A program made the translations under genes and the position numbers. This document shows, piece after piece, positions 9,305-18,655 of a stretch of 64,000 nucleotides of DNA. Below the pieces are notes generated by a model that did not search any database, was not told the origin of the DNA, and saw only the letters and a program-made list of their open reading frames with translations. Origin of the DNA: Chakrabartia godavariana (GTDB lineage: Bacteria; Pseudomonadota; Alphaproteobacteria; Sphingomonadales; Sphingomonadaceae); NCBI GenBank assembly GCA_005518185.1, contig RKSN01000001.1, positions 744,501-808,500 on the forward strand, in the 5' to 3' direction. Every line of letters starts with the position of its first letter. The stretch's first letter is position 1.

Positions 9305-10672
9305 ATGGGGATGCAGTCCATGGAGCAACAGGCCGCCGATATGTCGGGCGGCCACCCCAAGGGCCTCTACTTTCTGTCCTTCACCGAAATGTGGGAGCGC
9401 TTTTCCTTCTACGGCATGTCAGCGCTGCTGACGCTGTATATGGTCAAGGAATTGCTGCCTCAGCATGAAGCGCAGGTGGTTGGCCTTGCCACGCTGCGCA
9501 GCGTTTTCGAATTTCACGGGCCGATGAGCGACGTTGCCTTTTCGGCGATCATCTATGGCTGGTACTCCGGCCTCGTCTATTTCACGCCAATCCTTGGGGG
9601 CTGGGTGGCCGACCGCCTTCTGGGCGCCAAGCGCACCGTCATGATCGGCGTGCTCCTGATGAGCGCGGGGCATGTGGCCATGTCTTTCTACGCCAGCTTC
9701 CTGCTTGCGCTGCTGCTGCTGATCCTCGGCTCGGGTTTCCTGAAGGGGAATATCTCGGCGCAGGTCGGGGCGCTCTATCCGGCCGAAGATGAATCGCGCC
9801 GGTCGCGCGGGTTCACGATCTTCTCGACGGGCATCTGCATTGGCGCGGCGAGTGGCCCGTTCGTCACCGGTCTGGTTGCCGCGCTTTATGGCTGGCACGC
9901 GGGCTTCGCGGTGGCCGCCGCCTTGATGCTGGTGGCGCTGGTCGCCTATGTTCTCGGCCAGCGGCACCTGCCCGATGACCGCCCGGTTGCGCGTAAGCGC
10001 GAAAAGGCGCCGCCCCTGACCGCGGCCGAGCGGAAGCGGGTGGCCGTCCTGCTGCTCGTCGTCGCGCTCACCATTCCGGCCGAGATCGCTTATCCAATGG
10101 TGTGGAGCATCGGCATCCTGTGGGTCGATCACTATGTGAATTTGTCGACCAGCGTGGGGGAGGTGCCCTCCAGCTGGTTTGCGTCGATGGACTCGCTCGG
10201 CTCGGTCCTTGCCGCGCCGTTCCTTGTCGCTTTCTGGGCCTGGCAGTCCAAGCGCGGTATCGAGCCGACCAGCGTGACCAAGGTCGGCATCGGGACGGCG
10301 ATCATCGCCATTGGCGCCGGACTGTTCGCATTCGGCAATATGGGGACAACCGCGCCAGATAGCGTTGCTGCCGGCTGGGCCATTGCCGGGTGGCTGATCA
10401 TGGGGCTGGCGTGGATGTATTATTGGCCGACGACCCTTGCCATTGTCAGCCGCGCTGCGCCGCAGGGCATGGCCTCTACATTGATGGGTGTTGCCTTCCT
10501 GTCGCCTTTTGTCGCGCATGTGATGGCGGGCTGGGTCGGCAGCTATTTTGACCAGATGCATCCGTCGACATTCTGGGCGATGGATGCCGCGATCGCGGTG
10601 GCGGGTGCGGCTGTCATCCTGCTGCTGCGCAAGCGCTTGCAAGCCGCGCTGGAGCCAGACCCCAGCGCCTGA
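9305..10672 (+). CDS. POT-family proton-dependent oligopeptide transporter
   Basis: This 455-aa (from the chosen ATG) inner-membrane transporter imports di- and tripeptides with protons. The signature FTEMWERFSFYGMSALL (ExxERF motif for proton coupling) sits at the start of the first helix. FLKGNISAQVGALYP matches the second POT signature, and about 12-14 hydrophobic segments follow. Start choice: ATG 9305 or 9311, both after a G-rich stretch; an upstream in-frame extension lacks family similarity. Its stop codon lies in the arm of a hairpin shared with the convergent FAD oxidoreductase gene. Confidence 0.9.
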   Translation: MGMQSMEQQAADMSGGHPKGLYFLSFTEMWERFSFYGMSALLTLYMVKELLPQHEAQVVGLATLRSVFEFHGPMSDVAFSAIIYGWYSGLVYFTPILGGWVADRLLGAKRTVMIGVLLMSAGHVAMSFYASFLLALLLLILGSGFLKGNISAQVGALYPAEDESRRSRGFTIFSTGICIGAASGPFVTGLVAALYGWHAGFAVAAALMLVALVAYVLGQRHLPDDRPVARKREKAPPLTAAERKRVAVLLLVVALTIPAEIAYPMVWSIGILWVDHYVNLSTSVGEVPSSWFASMDSLGSVLAAPFLVAFWAWQSKRGIEPTSVTKVGIGTAIIAIGAGLFAFGNMGTTAPDSVAAGWAIAGWLIMGLAWMYYWPTTLAIVSRAAPQGMASTLMGVAFLSPFVAHVMAGWVGSYFDQMHPSTFWAMDAAIAVAGAAVILLLRKRLQAALEPDPSA

Positions 10673-10687
10673 CGATCGGATCAGGCG
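10666..10687. terminator. Hairpin between convergent genes
   Basis: CGCCTGA (10666-10672) and TCAGGCG (10681-10687) form a 7-bp stem with an 8-base loop. Each arm contains the stop codon of one convergent gene. No T-run follows on either strand, so intrinsic termination would be weak. Confidence 0.4.
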
Positions 10688-12045
10688 ATCCGCGCCCCCT
10701 GTCGGCGCAGTTCCTGCTGCACGGCGGGAATATCGACCTCGGCAAAGTCGCGGCCAGACTTCACCGCCAGCGCCGCGGCCACGCCCGCGCCCTGGCCGGC
10801 GACCGCGCAGCACATCATGTTGCGGACGGCGGCATGGCTCACCTTGTCGCCGCCGATGATGCGACCGGCCGTGATCAAATGCCTCACCCGCTTGGGCACC
10901 ATCGACCGATAGGGGAGGTGGAAGTAGCGCCCCGTCGTCGGCAGGATCAGATAGCCATAGCCGTCGATGAATTCGGGGAAGATGCCGATGCTGTCATCAA
11001 AGCGCCCCTCTTGCATCACGTCATCGGCCGTCATGTTATAGACGGCGTCAATCTTGCGCGTGTCGCGGATGCCCAGTGTCATGCCGAAATTGCGCAGCTT
11101 GGCATCCTCGCAACCGGGCATGAACGCCTGAAGTGCCGCAATGGCGTGCATCGCCTGCTTGCGCCCCGCCATCTCCCCATGCGTCAGTGCATCGGGGTCG
11201 GTGCCGTCGAGATAGAGGTGACACATGTTGAGATAGGTCAGGTCACCCTGATCGGAGACGGTGCCCCACGTACCGGCCATGGTTTTGACGCTGTCGGGGA
11301 TCAGGCCTGCCTCCAGCGCCTTCTGGAAGGGCTTGCGGAGGAAGGGGGAGAACATGTCATCCTCCTTGCCGCTGGTGATGACTTCCCATTCGCCGCCGAC
11401 GGCCCAGTCGCCATAGGTCTGCGGATCGGCCTTCACGGCGTCGATGAAGCGGCCCTTGTTCACGCCGCACATCGAGAACATCACCGAGACCGACATCATC
11501 TCGTCCACCGGATGCTTGTGCGTCGGCGCGCCTGCGCGGTGGGCGATATCGGCATCGCCCGTCGCGTCGATGATCCTCTTGGCCAAAATGGCCTCGCGCC
11601 CCGCCTTGCTCTCGACGATCACGCCGCGGATTGTGTCGCCCTCCATGATCGGCGCGACGCAGAGGCGATGCAGCATCGGGATGATGCCCGCTTCCTCGAC
11701 GAGCGTGTCGGCGACGAACTTGAACCCTTCGGCGTCAAGGCTGTGGCTGATCGACTGGGGTTCGGGCATGGCCGCGCCCATCGCCTTGGCGCGCTCCTCA
11801 AATTCGCGGCCAATGCCTTCGCTGTCGATGGTCGCAGGGTGGCGGTACCAGGCAAAGCCCTCCACGCCGACCTGCGTGATGTTGCCGCCAAAGCAGCCAT
11901 AGCGTTCGAGCAGGGTCGTCTCGACACCGGCCCGTGCCGAGGCGAGGGCTGCCGCGAGTCCGCCGGGGCCGGAGCCGACGACGAGCACATCCGTTTCGCG
12001 GATCACATCGATCTGGCGGGCGGGCTCCGTGATAGTGGCGGTCAT
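10681..12045 (-). CDS. FAD-dependent oxidoreductase of unknown substrate
   Basis: This 454-aa flavoprotein starts at the ATG that overlaps the betA stop by four bases (ATGA). The N-terminal dinucleotide-binding motif [21 protein letters not shown] is followed by [19 protein letters not shown], typical of the FAD-dependent oxidoreductase family that includes fumarate-reductase-like and tricarballylate-type enzymes. [17 protein letters not shown] is a second conserved nucleotide-binding element. A new reading frame running further upstream was ignored because it overlaps betA. Co-transcription with betA and the betI-betB fusion suggests a role in quaternary-amine or related catabolism, but the substrate is unknown. 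Confidence 0.8.
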   Translation of the reverse strand: MTATITEPARQIDVIRETDVLVVGSGPGGLAAALASARAGVETTLLERYGCFGGNITQVGVEGFAWYRHPATIDSEGIGREFEERAKAMGAAMPEPQSISHSLDAEGFKFVADTLVEEAGIIPMLHRLCVAPIMEGDTIRGVIVESKAGREAILAKRIIDATGDADIAHRAGAPTHKHPVDEMMSVSVMFSMCGVNKGRFIDAVKADPQTYGDWAVGGEWEVITSGKEDDMFSPFLRKPFQKALEAGLIPDSVKTMAGTWGTVSDQGDLTYLNMCHLYLDGTDPDALTHGEMAGRKQAMHAIAALQAFMPGCEDAKLRNFGMTLGIRDTRKIDAVYNMTADDVMQEGRFDDSIGIFPEFIDGYGYLILPTTGRYFHLPYRSMVPKRVRHLITAGRIIGGDKVSHAAVRNMMCCAVAGQGAGVAAALAVKSGRDFAEVDIPAVQQELRRQGARIA

Positions 12046-13709
12046 CGCTGCGTCGTTTCCCAATCGGGCGCGACGTAATAAGGGGCGTTGGAGGGAGCGA
12101 GCATCGGTTTGCCGAGAATGTGGTCTGCGCCCTTTTCGCCGATCATGATCGTCGGCGCGTTGAGATTGCCCGTGGTGATCGACGGCATCACGCTGCTGTC
12201 GACGATGCGCAGGCCGTCCACCCCGATGACGCGCAACTCGGGATCGACAACGGCCATGGGATCGTCCGGGCGGCCCATCTTGCAGGTGCAGCTGGGGTGG
12301 AGCGCGCTTTCGACATGCTCGGCGATGAAGGCGTCGATCTGCTCGTCGGTGACGCAATCGGCGCCGGGCTGGATCTCGCGTCCGCGATAGGGCGCAAAGG
12401 CCGGCTGCTGGAAGATCTCGCGCGTCAGCCGCACGCAGGCCCGCATTTCCGCCCAGTCATCGGGATGGCTCATATAGTTGAACAGAATTTTGGGCTTGTC
12501 GTGCGGGTCGGCGCTGCGCAGCGTCACTGTCCCCCGGCTCTTGGAGCGCATCGGGCCGACATGGGCCTGAAAACCATGCTCGGTCGCCAGCGACGAGCCG
12601 TCATAGTTCACGGCCATCGGGAAGAAGTGATATTGGATGTCGGGATATTTGATCCCGGCGCGGCTGCGAATGAAACCGCAGCTCTCAAACTGGTTTGACG
12701 CGCCCGGCCCCGACCGCAGGAACAGCCACTGTGCGCCGATCAGCGCCTTGCCGAGCAGATTGGCCTTGCCATAGAGCGTAATCGGCTGGGTGCAGGCCAT
12801 CTGGAAGTAGAATTCGAGATGGTCCTGAAGGTTTGCGCCGACGCCCGGGCGGTCGGCCTTCACAGCGATCCCGTGCTGGCGCAGCTCTTCCGCTGGACCA
12901 ATGCCGGAGAGTTTGAGCAGCTGGACCGAGTTGATCGGCCCGCCCGCAAGGATGACCTCCCGCGTGGCTGACAGCTGGTGCGTCTGCCCGCCCCGTTCAT
13001 ATTCCAGTCCGACCGCCTTTTTGCCGTCGAACAGGATGCGGGTTGCCAAGGCGTGATCAATCACCGTCAGATTTGGACGCTTGCGCGCCTCATAGAGATA
13101 GGCCTTGGCAGCCGAACAGCGTGTGCCATTGCGCACGGTCATGTCCATCCGGCCAAAGCCTTCCTGGGCATAGCCATTATAGTCCTCGGTGAGGCGATAC
13201 CCTGCCTGTTGCGCCGCATCGAGCCAGGCCTGATGCAGCGGATTGTTGAGCGGGCCGTAAGCTGTCGAAAGCGGACCATCACCGCCGCGATATTCATCGC
13301 CGCCTTCCGCTCGTCCTTCGGCGCGTTTGAAATAGGGCAGCACATCGGCATAGCCCCAGCCCGAGGCGCCGTCCTCATCCTTCCAGCGTTCGAAGTCGAG
13401 CGCATTGCCGCGCACATAGACGAGGCCGTTGATCGAGGAGGATCCGCCCAATCCCTTGCCGCGCGGACAGTTCAGGCGGCGGCCGTTGAGGTGGGGCTCA
13501 GGTTCGCTCTCATAGCCCCAGTTCCACCTTTTTGAATTCATGGGATAGGCGAGTGCGGCCGGCATCTGGATGAAGATCGACCGGTCGCTGCCGCCATATT
13601 CGAGCAGCACGACCTTGTACTGGCCATCGGCGCTCAGCCGGTCGGCCAGCACGCAGCCGGCGGACCCTGCGCCGACAATGATGAAATCTGCCTGCTCAAT
13701 AGGGGGCAT
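12042..13709 (-). CDS. betA: GMC oxidoreductase, choline dehydrogenase type
   Basis: This 555-aa flavoenzyme should oxidise choline (or a related alcohol) to the aldehyde. The N-terminal FAD motif is [18 protein letters not shown], followed by the GMC signature region [23 protein letters not shown]-terminally HPSCTCKMG, with the catalytic His, and [23 protein letters not shown] match BetA closely. ATG 13709 is preferred because GGAG lies seven bases ahead; it overlaps the upstream aldehyde dehydrogenase frame by about 14 bases. An ATG at 13730 is possible but has no ribosome-binding site. The alcohol substrate is inferred from family and from the neighbouring BetI-BetB. Confidence 0.87.
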   Translation of the reverse strand: MPPIEQADFIIVGAGSAGCVLADRLSADGQYKVVLLEYGGSDRSIFIQMPAALAYPMNSKRWNWGYESEPEPHLNGRRLNCPRGKGLGGSSSINGLVYVRGNALDFERWKDEDGASGWGYADVLPYFKRAEGRAEGGDEYRGGDGPLSTAYGPLNNPLHQAWLDAAQQAGYRLTEDYNGYAQEGFGRMDMTVRNGTRCSAAKAYLYEARKRPNLTVIDHALATRILFDGKKAVGLEYERGGQTHQLSATREVILAGGPINSVQLLKLSGIGPAEELRQHGIAVKADRPGVGANLQDHLEFYFQMACTQPITLYGKANLLGKALIGAQWLFLRSGPGASNQFESCGFIRSRAGIKYPDIQYHFFPMAVNYDGSSLATEHGFQAHVGPMRSKSRGTVTLRSADPHDKPKILFNYMSHPDDWAEMRACVRLTREIFQQPAFAPYRGREIQPGADCVTDEQIDAFIAEHVESALHPSCTCKMGRPDDPMAVVDPELRVIGVDGLRIVDSSVMPSITTGNLNAPTIMIGEKGADHILGKPMLAPSNAPYYVAPDWETTQR

Positions 13710-15693
13710 CGATGGGCTCCATTGCGACATAGACGCTTTTCAGCTGGGTATAATGCTCAATCGCCGCCCGCCCGTTTTCACGGCCGAGCCCGGACTGCTT
13801 GTTGCCGCCAAAAGGCATTTCGATGGGCGTGATGTTGTAGGTGTTGATCCAGCAGGTGCCCGCCTCCAGCGCCGCAATGACGCGGTGTGCGCGGGTCAGG
13901 TTGTTGGTGAAGATGCCGGCAGCCAGGCCGAAACTTGTGTTGTTGGCGCGCGCGACAACCTCCGCCTCGTCCTCAAAGTCGAGCACGGCCATCACCGGCC
14001 CGAAAATCTCTTCGCGCACGATGGCCATGTCATCGGTGCAGTGGGTGAAGATGGTGGGTTCGACAAAGCAGCCTTTGGCAAGATCGCCGGTCACGACGCG
14101 GCGCCCACCGGTCAGGAGCGTCGCGCCCTGCTGCTGTCCCAGCGCGATATAGCCCAGGACCTTTTCCATATGCGCGGGGGAGATCAGCGCGCCCATCTGT
14201 GTCGCAGGATCGAGCGGGTCGCCAATCACCATCGCCTCGGTGCGCGCCTTCAGCTTGGCAAGGAACGCGTCGCGGATGGATGTGTGGACGAAGACCCGCG
14301 TGCCATTGGTGCAGACTTCGCCTGCGGAATAGAAGTTTGCGAGGAGGGCGCCCGACACCGCCTCATCCAGATCGGCATCCTCGAACACGATCAGCGCGGA
14401 TTTTCCGCCCAGTTCAAAGGTGACATATTTGAGCGTGCCCGCCGCATCGACCATCACCTTCTTGCCGGTCCCGACCTCGCCCGTCAGCGACACCTTGGCG
14501 ATATCGGGGTGACGGCTGAGCATCCGCCCGGTCTCGGCCTTGCCCTGTACGACCTGAAACAGCCCGTCGGGCAGGCCCGCATCGCGATAGGCCTTTTCCA
14601 GTTCAATGGCGGTCAACGGTGTGAGTTCAGCGGGCTTGAAGATCATCGCATTGCCGCAGGCGAGGGCAGGGGCTGATTTCCAGCAGGCGATCTGGATGGG
14701 ATAGTTCCACGCGCCAATCCCCGCAACGACGCCCAGCGGTTCGCGCCGGGAATAGCCAAAGGCGCCGGTTCCCAGATCATGATGCTCCCCGGCAATCGTG
14801 CGGGCGAGCCCGGCATAATAGTCAATGCAGTCCGCGCCTGAGAGGACATCGACAGCGATGGTTTCCTGAATAGGCTTGCCGGTATCCAGCGCCTCGAGCC
14901 GCGCGAGCACCTCATTGCGCTCCACCAGAAGCGCCGCCGCCCGGTGAAGGATGCGGCCGCGTTCCACGCCGGGCGTCTTTGCCCATAGTTTCTGAGCGGC
15001 AGCAGCGCGCGCGACGGCCTTGTCGACCTCTGCCTGACCGTCGATGCGGATCGTCGCGAGAACGTCGCCCGTGGCCGGGTTGATCGTGTCAAACTGCGTC
15101 TCCGCCGGCGCGGCGGGCGCACGATCCAGATGGCGGGCAATGAAATCAAAGATCAGGTCACGTGCGATGCCGTTCTGGAGCGCCGAGCCGCCGTTCATGG
15201 CTGCGCGCAGCCAGACGCCGTCGATCATCGCCGCAATCGTCTCCGCCATCGACCCGACGTCGCGCGCATCGACCAGCTTGCGCAGATCGAATTTCAGGTT
15301 GGACAGCATCCGCTGCTGATGCGCGCGCTGCACCCGCGCCAGTTGCGGCACGTGGAGCGCCTCGCCCCAGAAGGACAGCCAGATGCGCGCAGTGTCCTCG
15401 GCATAACTGTTGTCCCCGAGATGCGCGTCCACCAATGCCTCGATGCGCGCGCGCGGACCAGAGGCCTGACGCAGCCGTGCGAGCACAGTGCCGTTCAGTT
15501 CCCGCGCAACCGACCGGAAGATCGCCTCAAGCAGGGCTTCCTTGCTCCCAAAATAATGCACGATCAGCGCTGCCGACACTTCGGCGCGGTCAGCAACCTT
15601 ATTGAACGTGAATTCAACGATGCCGTGATCGGCCAATACAGAGGTGGCGGCGTCAATGATGGCCTGACGGCGGGCTGCAGATAAAGTAGACAT
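13696..15693 (-). CDS. BetI-BetB fusion: TetR-type repressor joined to betaine aldehyde dehydrogenase
   Basis: One 665-aa open frame joins two normally separate proteins. Residues 1 to about 190 are a complete BetI-like TetR repressor: [35 protein letters not shown], then the BetI-specific [31 protein letters not shown] and [14 protein letters not shown]. After a short Ala/Pro linker, residues about 200-665 are Bet[23 protein letters not shown] (Asn330), ELGGKS (Glu427), [12 protein letters not shown] (catalytic Cys461) and [15 protein letters not shown]. All catalytic residues are intact, but the usual first 15-20 residues of BetB are replaced by the linker. A TTG-free ATG start at 15693 sits 17 bp from a perfect palindrome. 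The protein may oxidise betaine aldehyde and repress its own operon; bifunctionality is inferred. Confidence 0.88.
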   Translation of the reverse strand: MSTLSAARRQAIIDAATSVLADHGIVEFTFNKVADRAEVSAALIVHYFGSKEALLEAIFRSVARELNGTVLARLRQASGPRARIEALVDAHLGDNSYAEDTARIWLSFWGEALHVPQLARVQRAHQQRMLSNLKFDLRKLVDARDVGSMAETIAAMIDGVWLRAAMNGGSALQNGIARDLIFDFIARHLDRAPAAPAETQFDTINPATGDVLATIRIDGQAEVDKAVARAAAAQKLWAKTPGVERGRILHRAAALLVERNEVLARLEALDTGKPIQETIAVDVLSGADCIDYYAGLARTIAGEHHDLGTGAFGYSRREPLGVVAGIGAWNYPIQIACWKSAPALACGNAMIFKPAELTPLTAIELEKAYRDAGLPDGLFQVVQGKAETGRMLSRHPDIAKVSLTGEVGTGKKVMVDAAGTLKYVTFELGGKSALIVFEDADLDEAVSGALLANFYSAGEVCTNGTRVFVHTSIRDAFLAKLKARTEAMVIGDPLDPATQMGALISPAHMEKVLGYIALGQQQGATLLTGGRRVVTGDLAKGCFVEPTIFTHCTDDMAIVREEIFGPVMAVLDFEDEAEVVARANNTSFGLAAGIFTNNLTRAHRVIAALEAGTCWINTYNITPIEMPFGGNKQSGLGRENGRAAIEHYTQLKSVYVAMEPIDAPY

Positions 15694-15710
15694 GCCTGCG
15701 GCATATCGCG

Positions 15711-15730
15711 AATTGAACAATTGTTCAATT
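15711..15730. promoter_or_regulatory. Perfect 20-bp palindrome, candidate BetI operator
   Basis: AATTGAACAATTGTTCAATT is a perfect inverted repeat ending 17 bp before the start codon of the betI-betB fusion. TetR-family BetI repressors bind dyads containing TTGAAC/GTTCAA-type half sites upstream of bet genes, so this is the likely autoregulatory operator. It also lies in the region shared with the divergent TonB receptor, though about 400 bp from that gene. Confidence 0.7.
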
Positions 15731-16135
15731 CGGGCGGCGCCGGTGCGAGGCTGTCCGGCATCGGCCAGATAACGGCTGAACATCTCCAGGTGAGGGGGCG
15801 GTGTCCCGGATCATTGCAGGCAAGGGCACAGGCGCAACGACACGCTCAGCACATGCATGACGACGGGATAAGTGTTTCTAATAAGCAAAATTAGAAAAAA
15901 GATCATCTATCACAAAGCGAGGATCGTCGGGGTTTCCGGATTTTTGCTGGAAAAATGCGACCTTACCGAAGTCTCCCCGGCAACTTCGACGCAACCGGAA
16001 GGCCGTTTGATGCAGGCGCCGTCAGCTTGCACGGACACCCAATATGTTTAATCATCCGAGATCAACGAGATAAAAGTGTCGATTGCCGCGGACGACAAAA
16101 ACACCGCGTGATCTGCCAAATAAGGGGACCATCAA
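15731..16135. promoter_or_regulatory. Divergent intergenic region, bet fusion / TonB receptor
   Basis: About 400 bp without a convincing gene separate the divergent betI-betB fusion and TonB receptor. It includes an AT-rich stretch at 15870-15920 with several A-runs, suitable for promoters, and a long leader to the TonB receptor. I could not assign exact -35/-10 boxes. The receptor start is preceded by an AAGGGG-like site (about 16119-16125). Confidence 0.35.
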
Positions 16136-18577
16136 ATGCGCATTTCCAACCATGTTGCTCAACTCGGACTGTTGTTGCGATCCGGAACGGCTCTGACAGC
16201 TGCTCTGGCAGCGGCGCATGTCTCTGCGGCAGAGGTCGCTCCCGCGCCTGCGGCCGACGAAGGCGACCGCACGGAAATCGTGGTGACCGCGCAAAAGCGT
16301 GAGCAGAAGTTGCAGGATGTCGGCATTGCGATCTCGGTGCTGAGCAAGGCCGACCTGGACAATCGCAACATCTCCAATGCGACGGACGTCGTGTCGGCGA
16401 TCCCCAACCTGAAGTATAACGCCTATTCGTCATCGCAGGTCGTCTTCAACATGCGCGGCGTCTCGCAGAATGATTATGGCGACCAGCAGGAACCGCCCGT
16501 TGCCGTCTATCAGGATGATTCCTATTCAAGCTCCATCACCACGGCGAGCTTCCCCATTTTCGATCTGGCGCGCGTGGAAGCGCTGCGCGGGCCGCAGGGG
16601 ACATTGTTCGGTCGCAACGCCACCGGCGGCGCTGTCCAGTTCATCTCAAGCCAGCCGACCGACGTTCTGGATGGCTATGTCAGGCTGACCTATGGCCGCT
16701 ACAACCAGACCCAGGTTGAAGGCGCAGTGTCCGGGCCGCTGAGCGACACGCTCACGGCGCGTATTTCGGGCATCTTTGACCGTGACGACGGCTACATCAA
16801 GAACATCACGCCGGGTGAGAAGGACCGCGGGGCCAACAACCATTGGGCGCTGCGTGGCATCCTTGCCTATGAGCCCAGCTCCGACTTCAAAGCCAAGCTG
16901 ACAGTGCGCTACTCGCAAGCCGACAAGGAGCGTCAGGCCGGGGTCTACAACTATGCGCCGGCCTGCCCCAATGCGCAGTTTCAGGGCGAATTTCTGGCCC
17001 CGACGGCCACATGCGCTTACTGGGGCGTGACCGGAACAGCCGGCAATGGCTATTTCAACCCGGACATCGCCGCATCGCAGGGCGGCAGTCCCTGGAAGAC
17101 CGCAGGCACGGGCAATGCCTATGTCGATCGCAAACTGTTCGGCAGCACGTTGCGCATTGACGCAGAGGTTGGCGGGCTCGAGCTGACCTCGATTACCGAT
17201 TATCAGCATGTCGACAAATTCTACATCGAGAGCGGCAATGGCCCGCCTGAAATCCCTTATGTCGAAAACGTCACGCCGCCCCCCACGGCGCCGTGCCCGG
17301 CACCGAATACCGCGCTGACCTGCTATGCATCCGGGACGGTGTTCTTCCAGGACGCCAAGGTCGATCAGTATTCGCAGGAACTCCGCCTGTCCAAGACGTC
17401 CGACCGCAATTTCCTGACGGTTGGCGCGTTCGGCATGGTCATCGACGGGAAGTATAAGGCCAAATACGCGACGCCGTTTGATGGCTATGATCCCAGCGTC
17501 AGCTTCACCCAGAAGACGGAATCCTACGCCGTCTTTGCGCAGAATGAATTCAAGGTCAGCGATCAGGTCAAGCTGATCGGTGGTTTGCGCTATTGGCATG
17601 ATCACAAGGTCGGCGATTACAGCGCCGTTCACACGCTGCCGCTTTACGCGCTGTCGCTGCACTTCGGGCCAAGTGGCGTGTCCTATAATGACCTGACGGG
17701 CACCAACAGCCCGGCGGCCTGGACCTATGGCGCTGGCACGTCCGGGGTCACGATCACGCCGGATGCAGCCTCGCCGAACTTCAGCGGTGTCACCGCGCGC
17801 GCGGAAATTGATTACAAGCCGAGCGACCGGGTTCTGCTTTATGCCAGCTACAATCGCGGCTCCAAATCGGGCGGGTTCACCTTCTCGACCGGGACGCCAT
17901 TCCCGTCCCAGCTGGTCGATACGCTGAACAATCTGGCCTACCGCCCAGAGACCCTGAATGACTATGAAATCGGCCTGAAGTCCACTCTGGCGCCAGGAAC
18001 GACGCTCAACGTGGCGGCCTTCTATTATGACTACCAGAATTACCAGGCGTTCGTGCAGGTTGGCTTCACGCAGGTCGTCCGCAATTTGCCGGCGACCGTG
18101 AAGGGCATCGAAGCGGACTTCACGACGCGCCCGATGGCCGGTCTCACGCTCCAGCTGTCCGGCGCCTATCAGGACAGCAAGGTCAAGGACGTGCTCCTGC
18201 CTGATGGCGTCACGGTCGTAACGCGGGATCTGCCGCAGGCGCCCAAGCTTTCGGGCAGTGCCATGGCGCGGTATGAGTTCGCGCTGGCAGGGGGCAAGGC
18301 CTCTGTGCAGGCGGATACGATCTTCCAGGGCAAGATGTGTTTCACCGTCATGTGCGCGCCGGTCGAGCGCGAAGGCGGCTATGCCGTGGCCAATGGTCGC
18401 ATCGGCTTCACCACGGCAAATGAGAAGGTCGACGTCGCCCTGTTCGTGAACAACCTCTTCAACCGCGCCTATCGCGTCTATGCGTTTGACGGGTCGCTCT
18501 ACTGGGGCGACACGCTGGGCGTTTATGCCAAGCCGCGCACCTGGGGGCTGACCGTCCGCTACAACTTCGGCAAATGA
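16136..18577 (+). CDS. TonB-dependent outer-membrane receptor
   Basis: This 813-aa receptor starts with an Ala-rich signal region and has the TonB box EIVVTAQKREQ, typical of sphingomonad receptors. The plug contains DVVSAIPNLKYNAYSSSQVVFNMRGVSQND and VEALRGPQGTLFGRNATGGAVQF. The barrel ends in LTVRYNFGK, with a Phe two residues before the usual terminal position. It diverges from the bet operon and precedes an amino-acid-type permease, so uptake of a choline/betaine-like or amino-compound ligand is plausible, on position only. Confidence 0.9.
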   Translation: MRISNHVAQLGLLLRSGTALTAALAAAHVSAAEVAPAPAADEGDRTEIVVTAQKREQKLQDVGIAISVLSKADLDNRNISNATDVVSAIPNLKYNAYSSSQVVFNMRGVSQNDYGDQQEPPVAVYQDDSYSSSITTASFPIFDLARVEALRGPQGTLFGRNATGGAVQFISSQPTDVLDGYVRLTYGRYNQTQVEGAVSGPLSDTLTARISGIFDRDDGYIKNITPGEKDRGANNHWALRGILAYEPSSDFKAKLTVRYSQADKERQAGVYNYAPACPNAQFQGEFLAPTATCAYWGVTGTAGNGYFNPDIAASQGGSPWKTAGTGNAYVDRKLFGSTLRIDAEVGGLELTSITDYQHVDKFYIESGNGPPEIPYVENVTPPPTAPCPAPNTALTCYASGTVFFQDAKVDQYSQELRLSKTSDRNFLTVGAFGMVIDGKYKAKYATPFDGYDPSVSFTQKTESYAVFAQNEFKVSDQVKLIGGLRYWHDHKVGDYSAVHTLPLYALSLHFGPSGVSYNDLTGTNSPAAWTYGAGTSGVTITPDAASPNFSGVTARAEIDYKPSDRVLLYASYNRGSKSGGFTFSTGTPFPSQLVDTLNNLAYRPETLNDYEIGLKSTLAPGTTLNVAAFYYDYQNYQAFVQVGFTQVVRNLPATVKGIEADFTTRPMAGLTLQLSGAYQDSKVKDVLLPDGVTVVTRDLPQAPKLSGSAMARYEFALAGGKASVQADTIFQGKMCFTVMCAPVEREGGYAVANGRIGFTTANEKVDVALFVNNLFNRAYRVYAFDGSLYWGDTLGVYAKPRTWGLTVRYNFGK

Positions 18578-18601
18578 GGCGCTGAAGGCGGAGCAGGGAC
18601 A

Positions 18602-18631
18602 GGATGAGCCTCTGGCGTAAGAGGCTCATCC
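18602..18631 (+). terminator. 12-bp hairpin after the TonB receptor
   Basis: GGATGAGCCTCT (18602-18613) pairs perfectly with AGAGGCTCATCC (18620-18631) around a 6-base loop. Only a short GGTTTTC follows, so it may terminate partially or stabilise the upstream mRNA end while letting some transcription reach the permease 25 bp downstream. Confidence 0.55.
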
Positions 18632-18655
18632 CCGGTTTTCAGGGGAGAGAGACGG

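Noticed and set aside
9419-10813. Long minus-strand open frame opposite the POT transporter
   Set aside because: No domain is visible, and the transporter has POT signatures.
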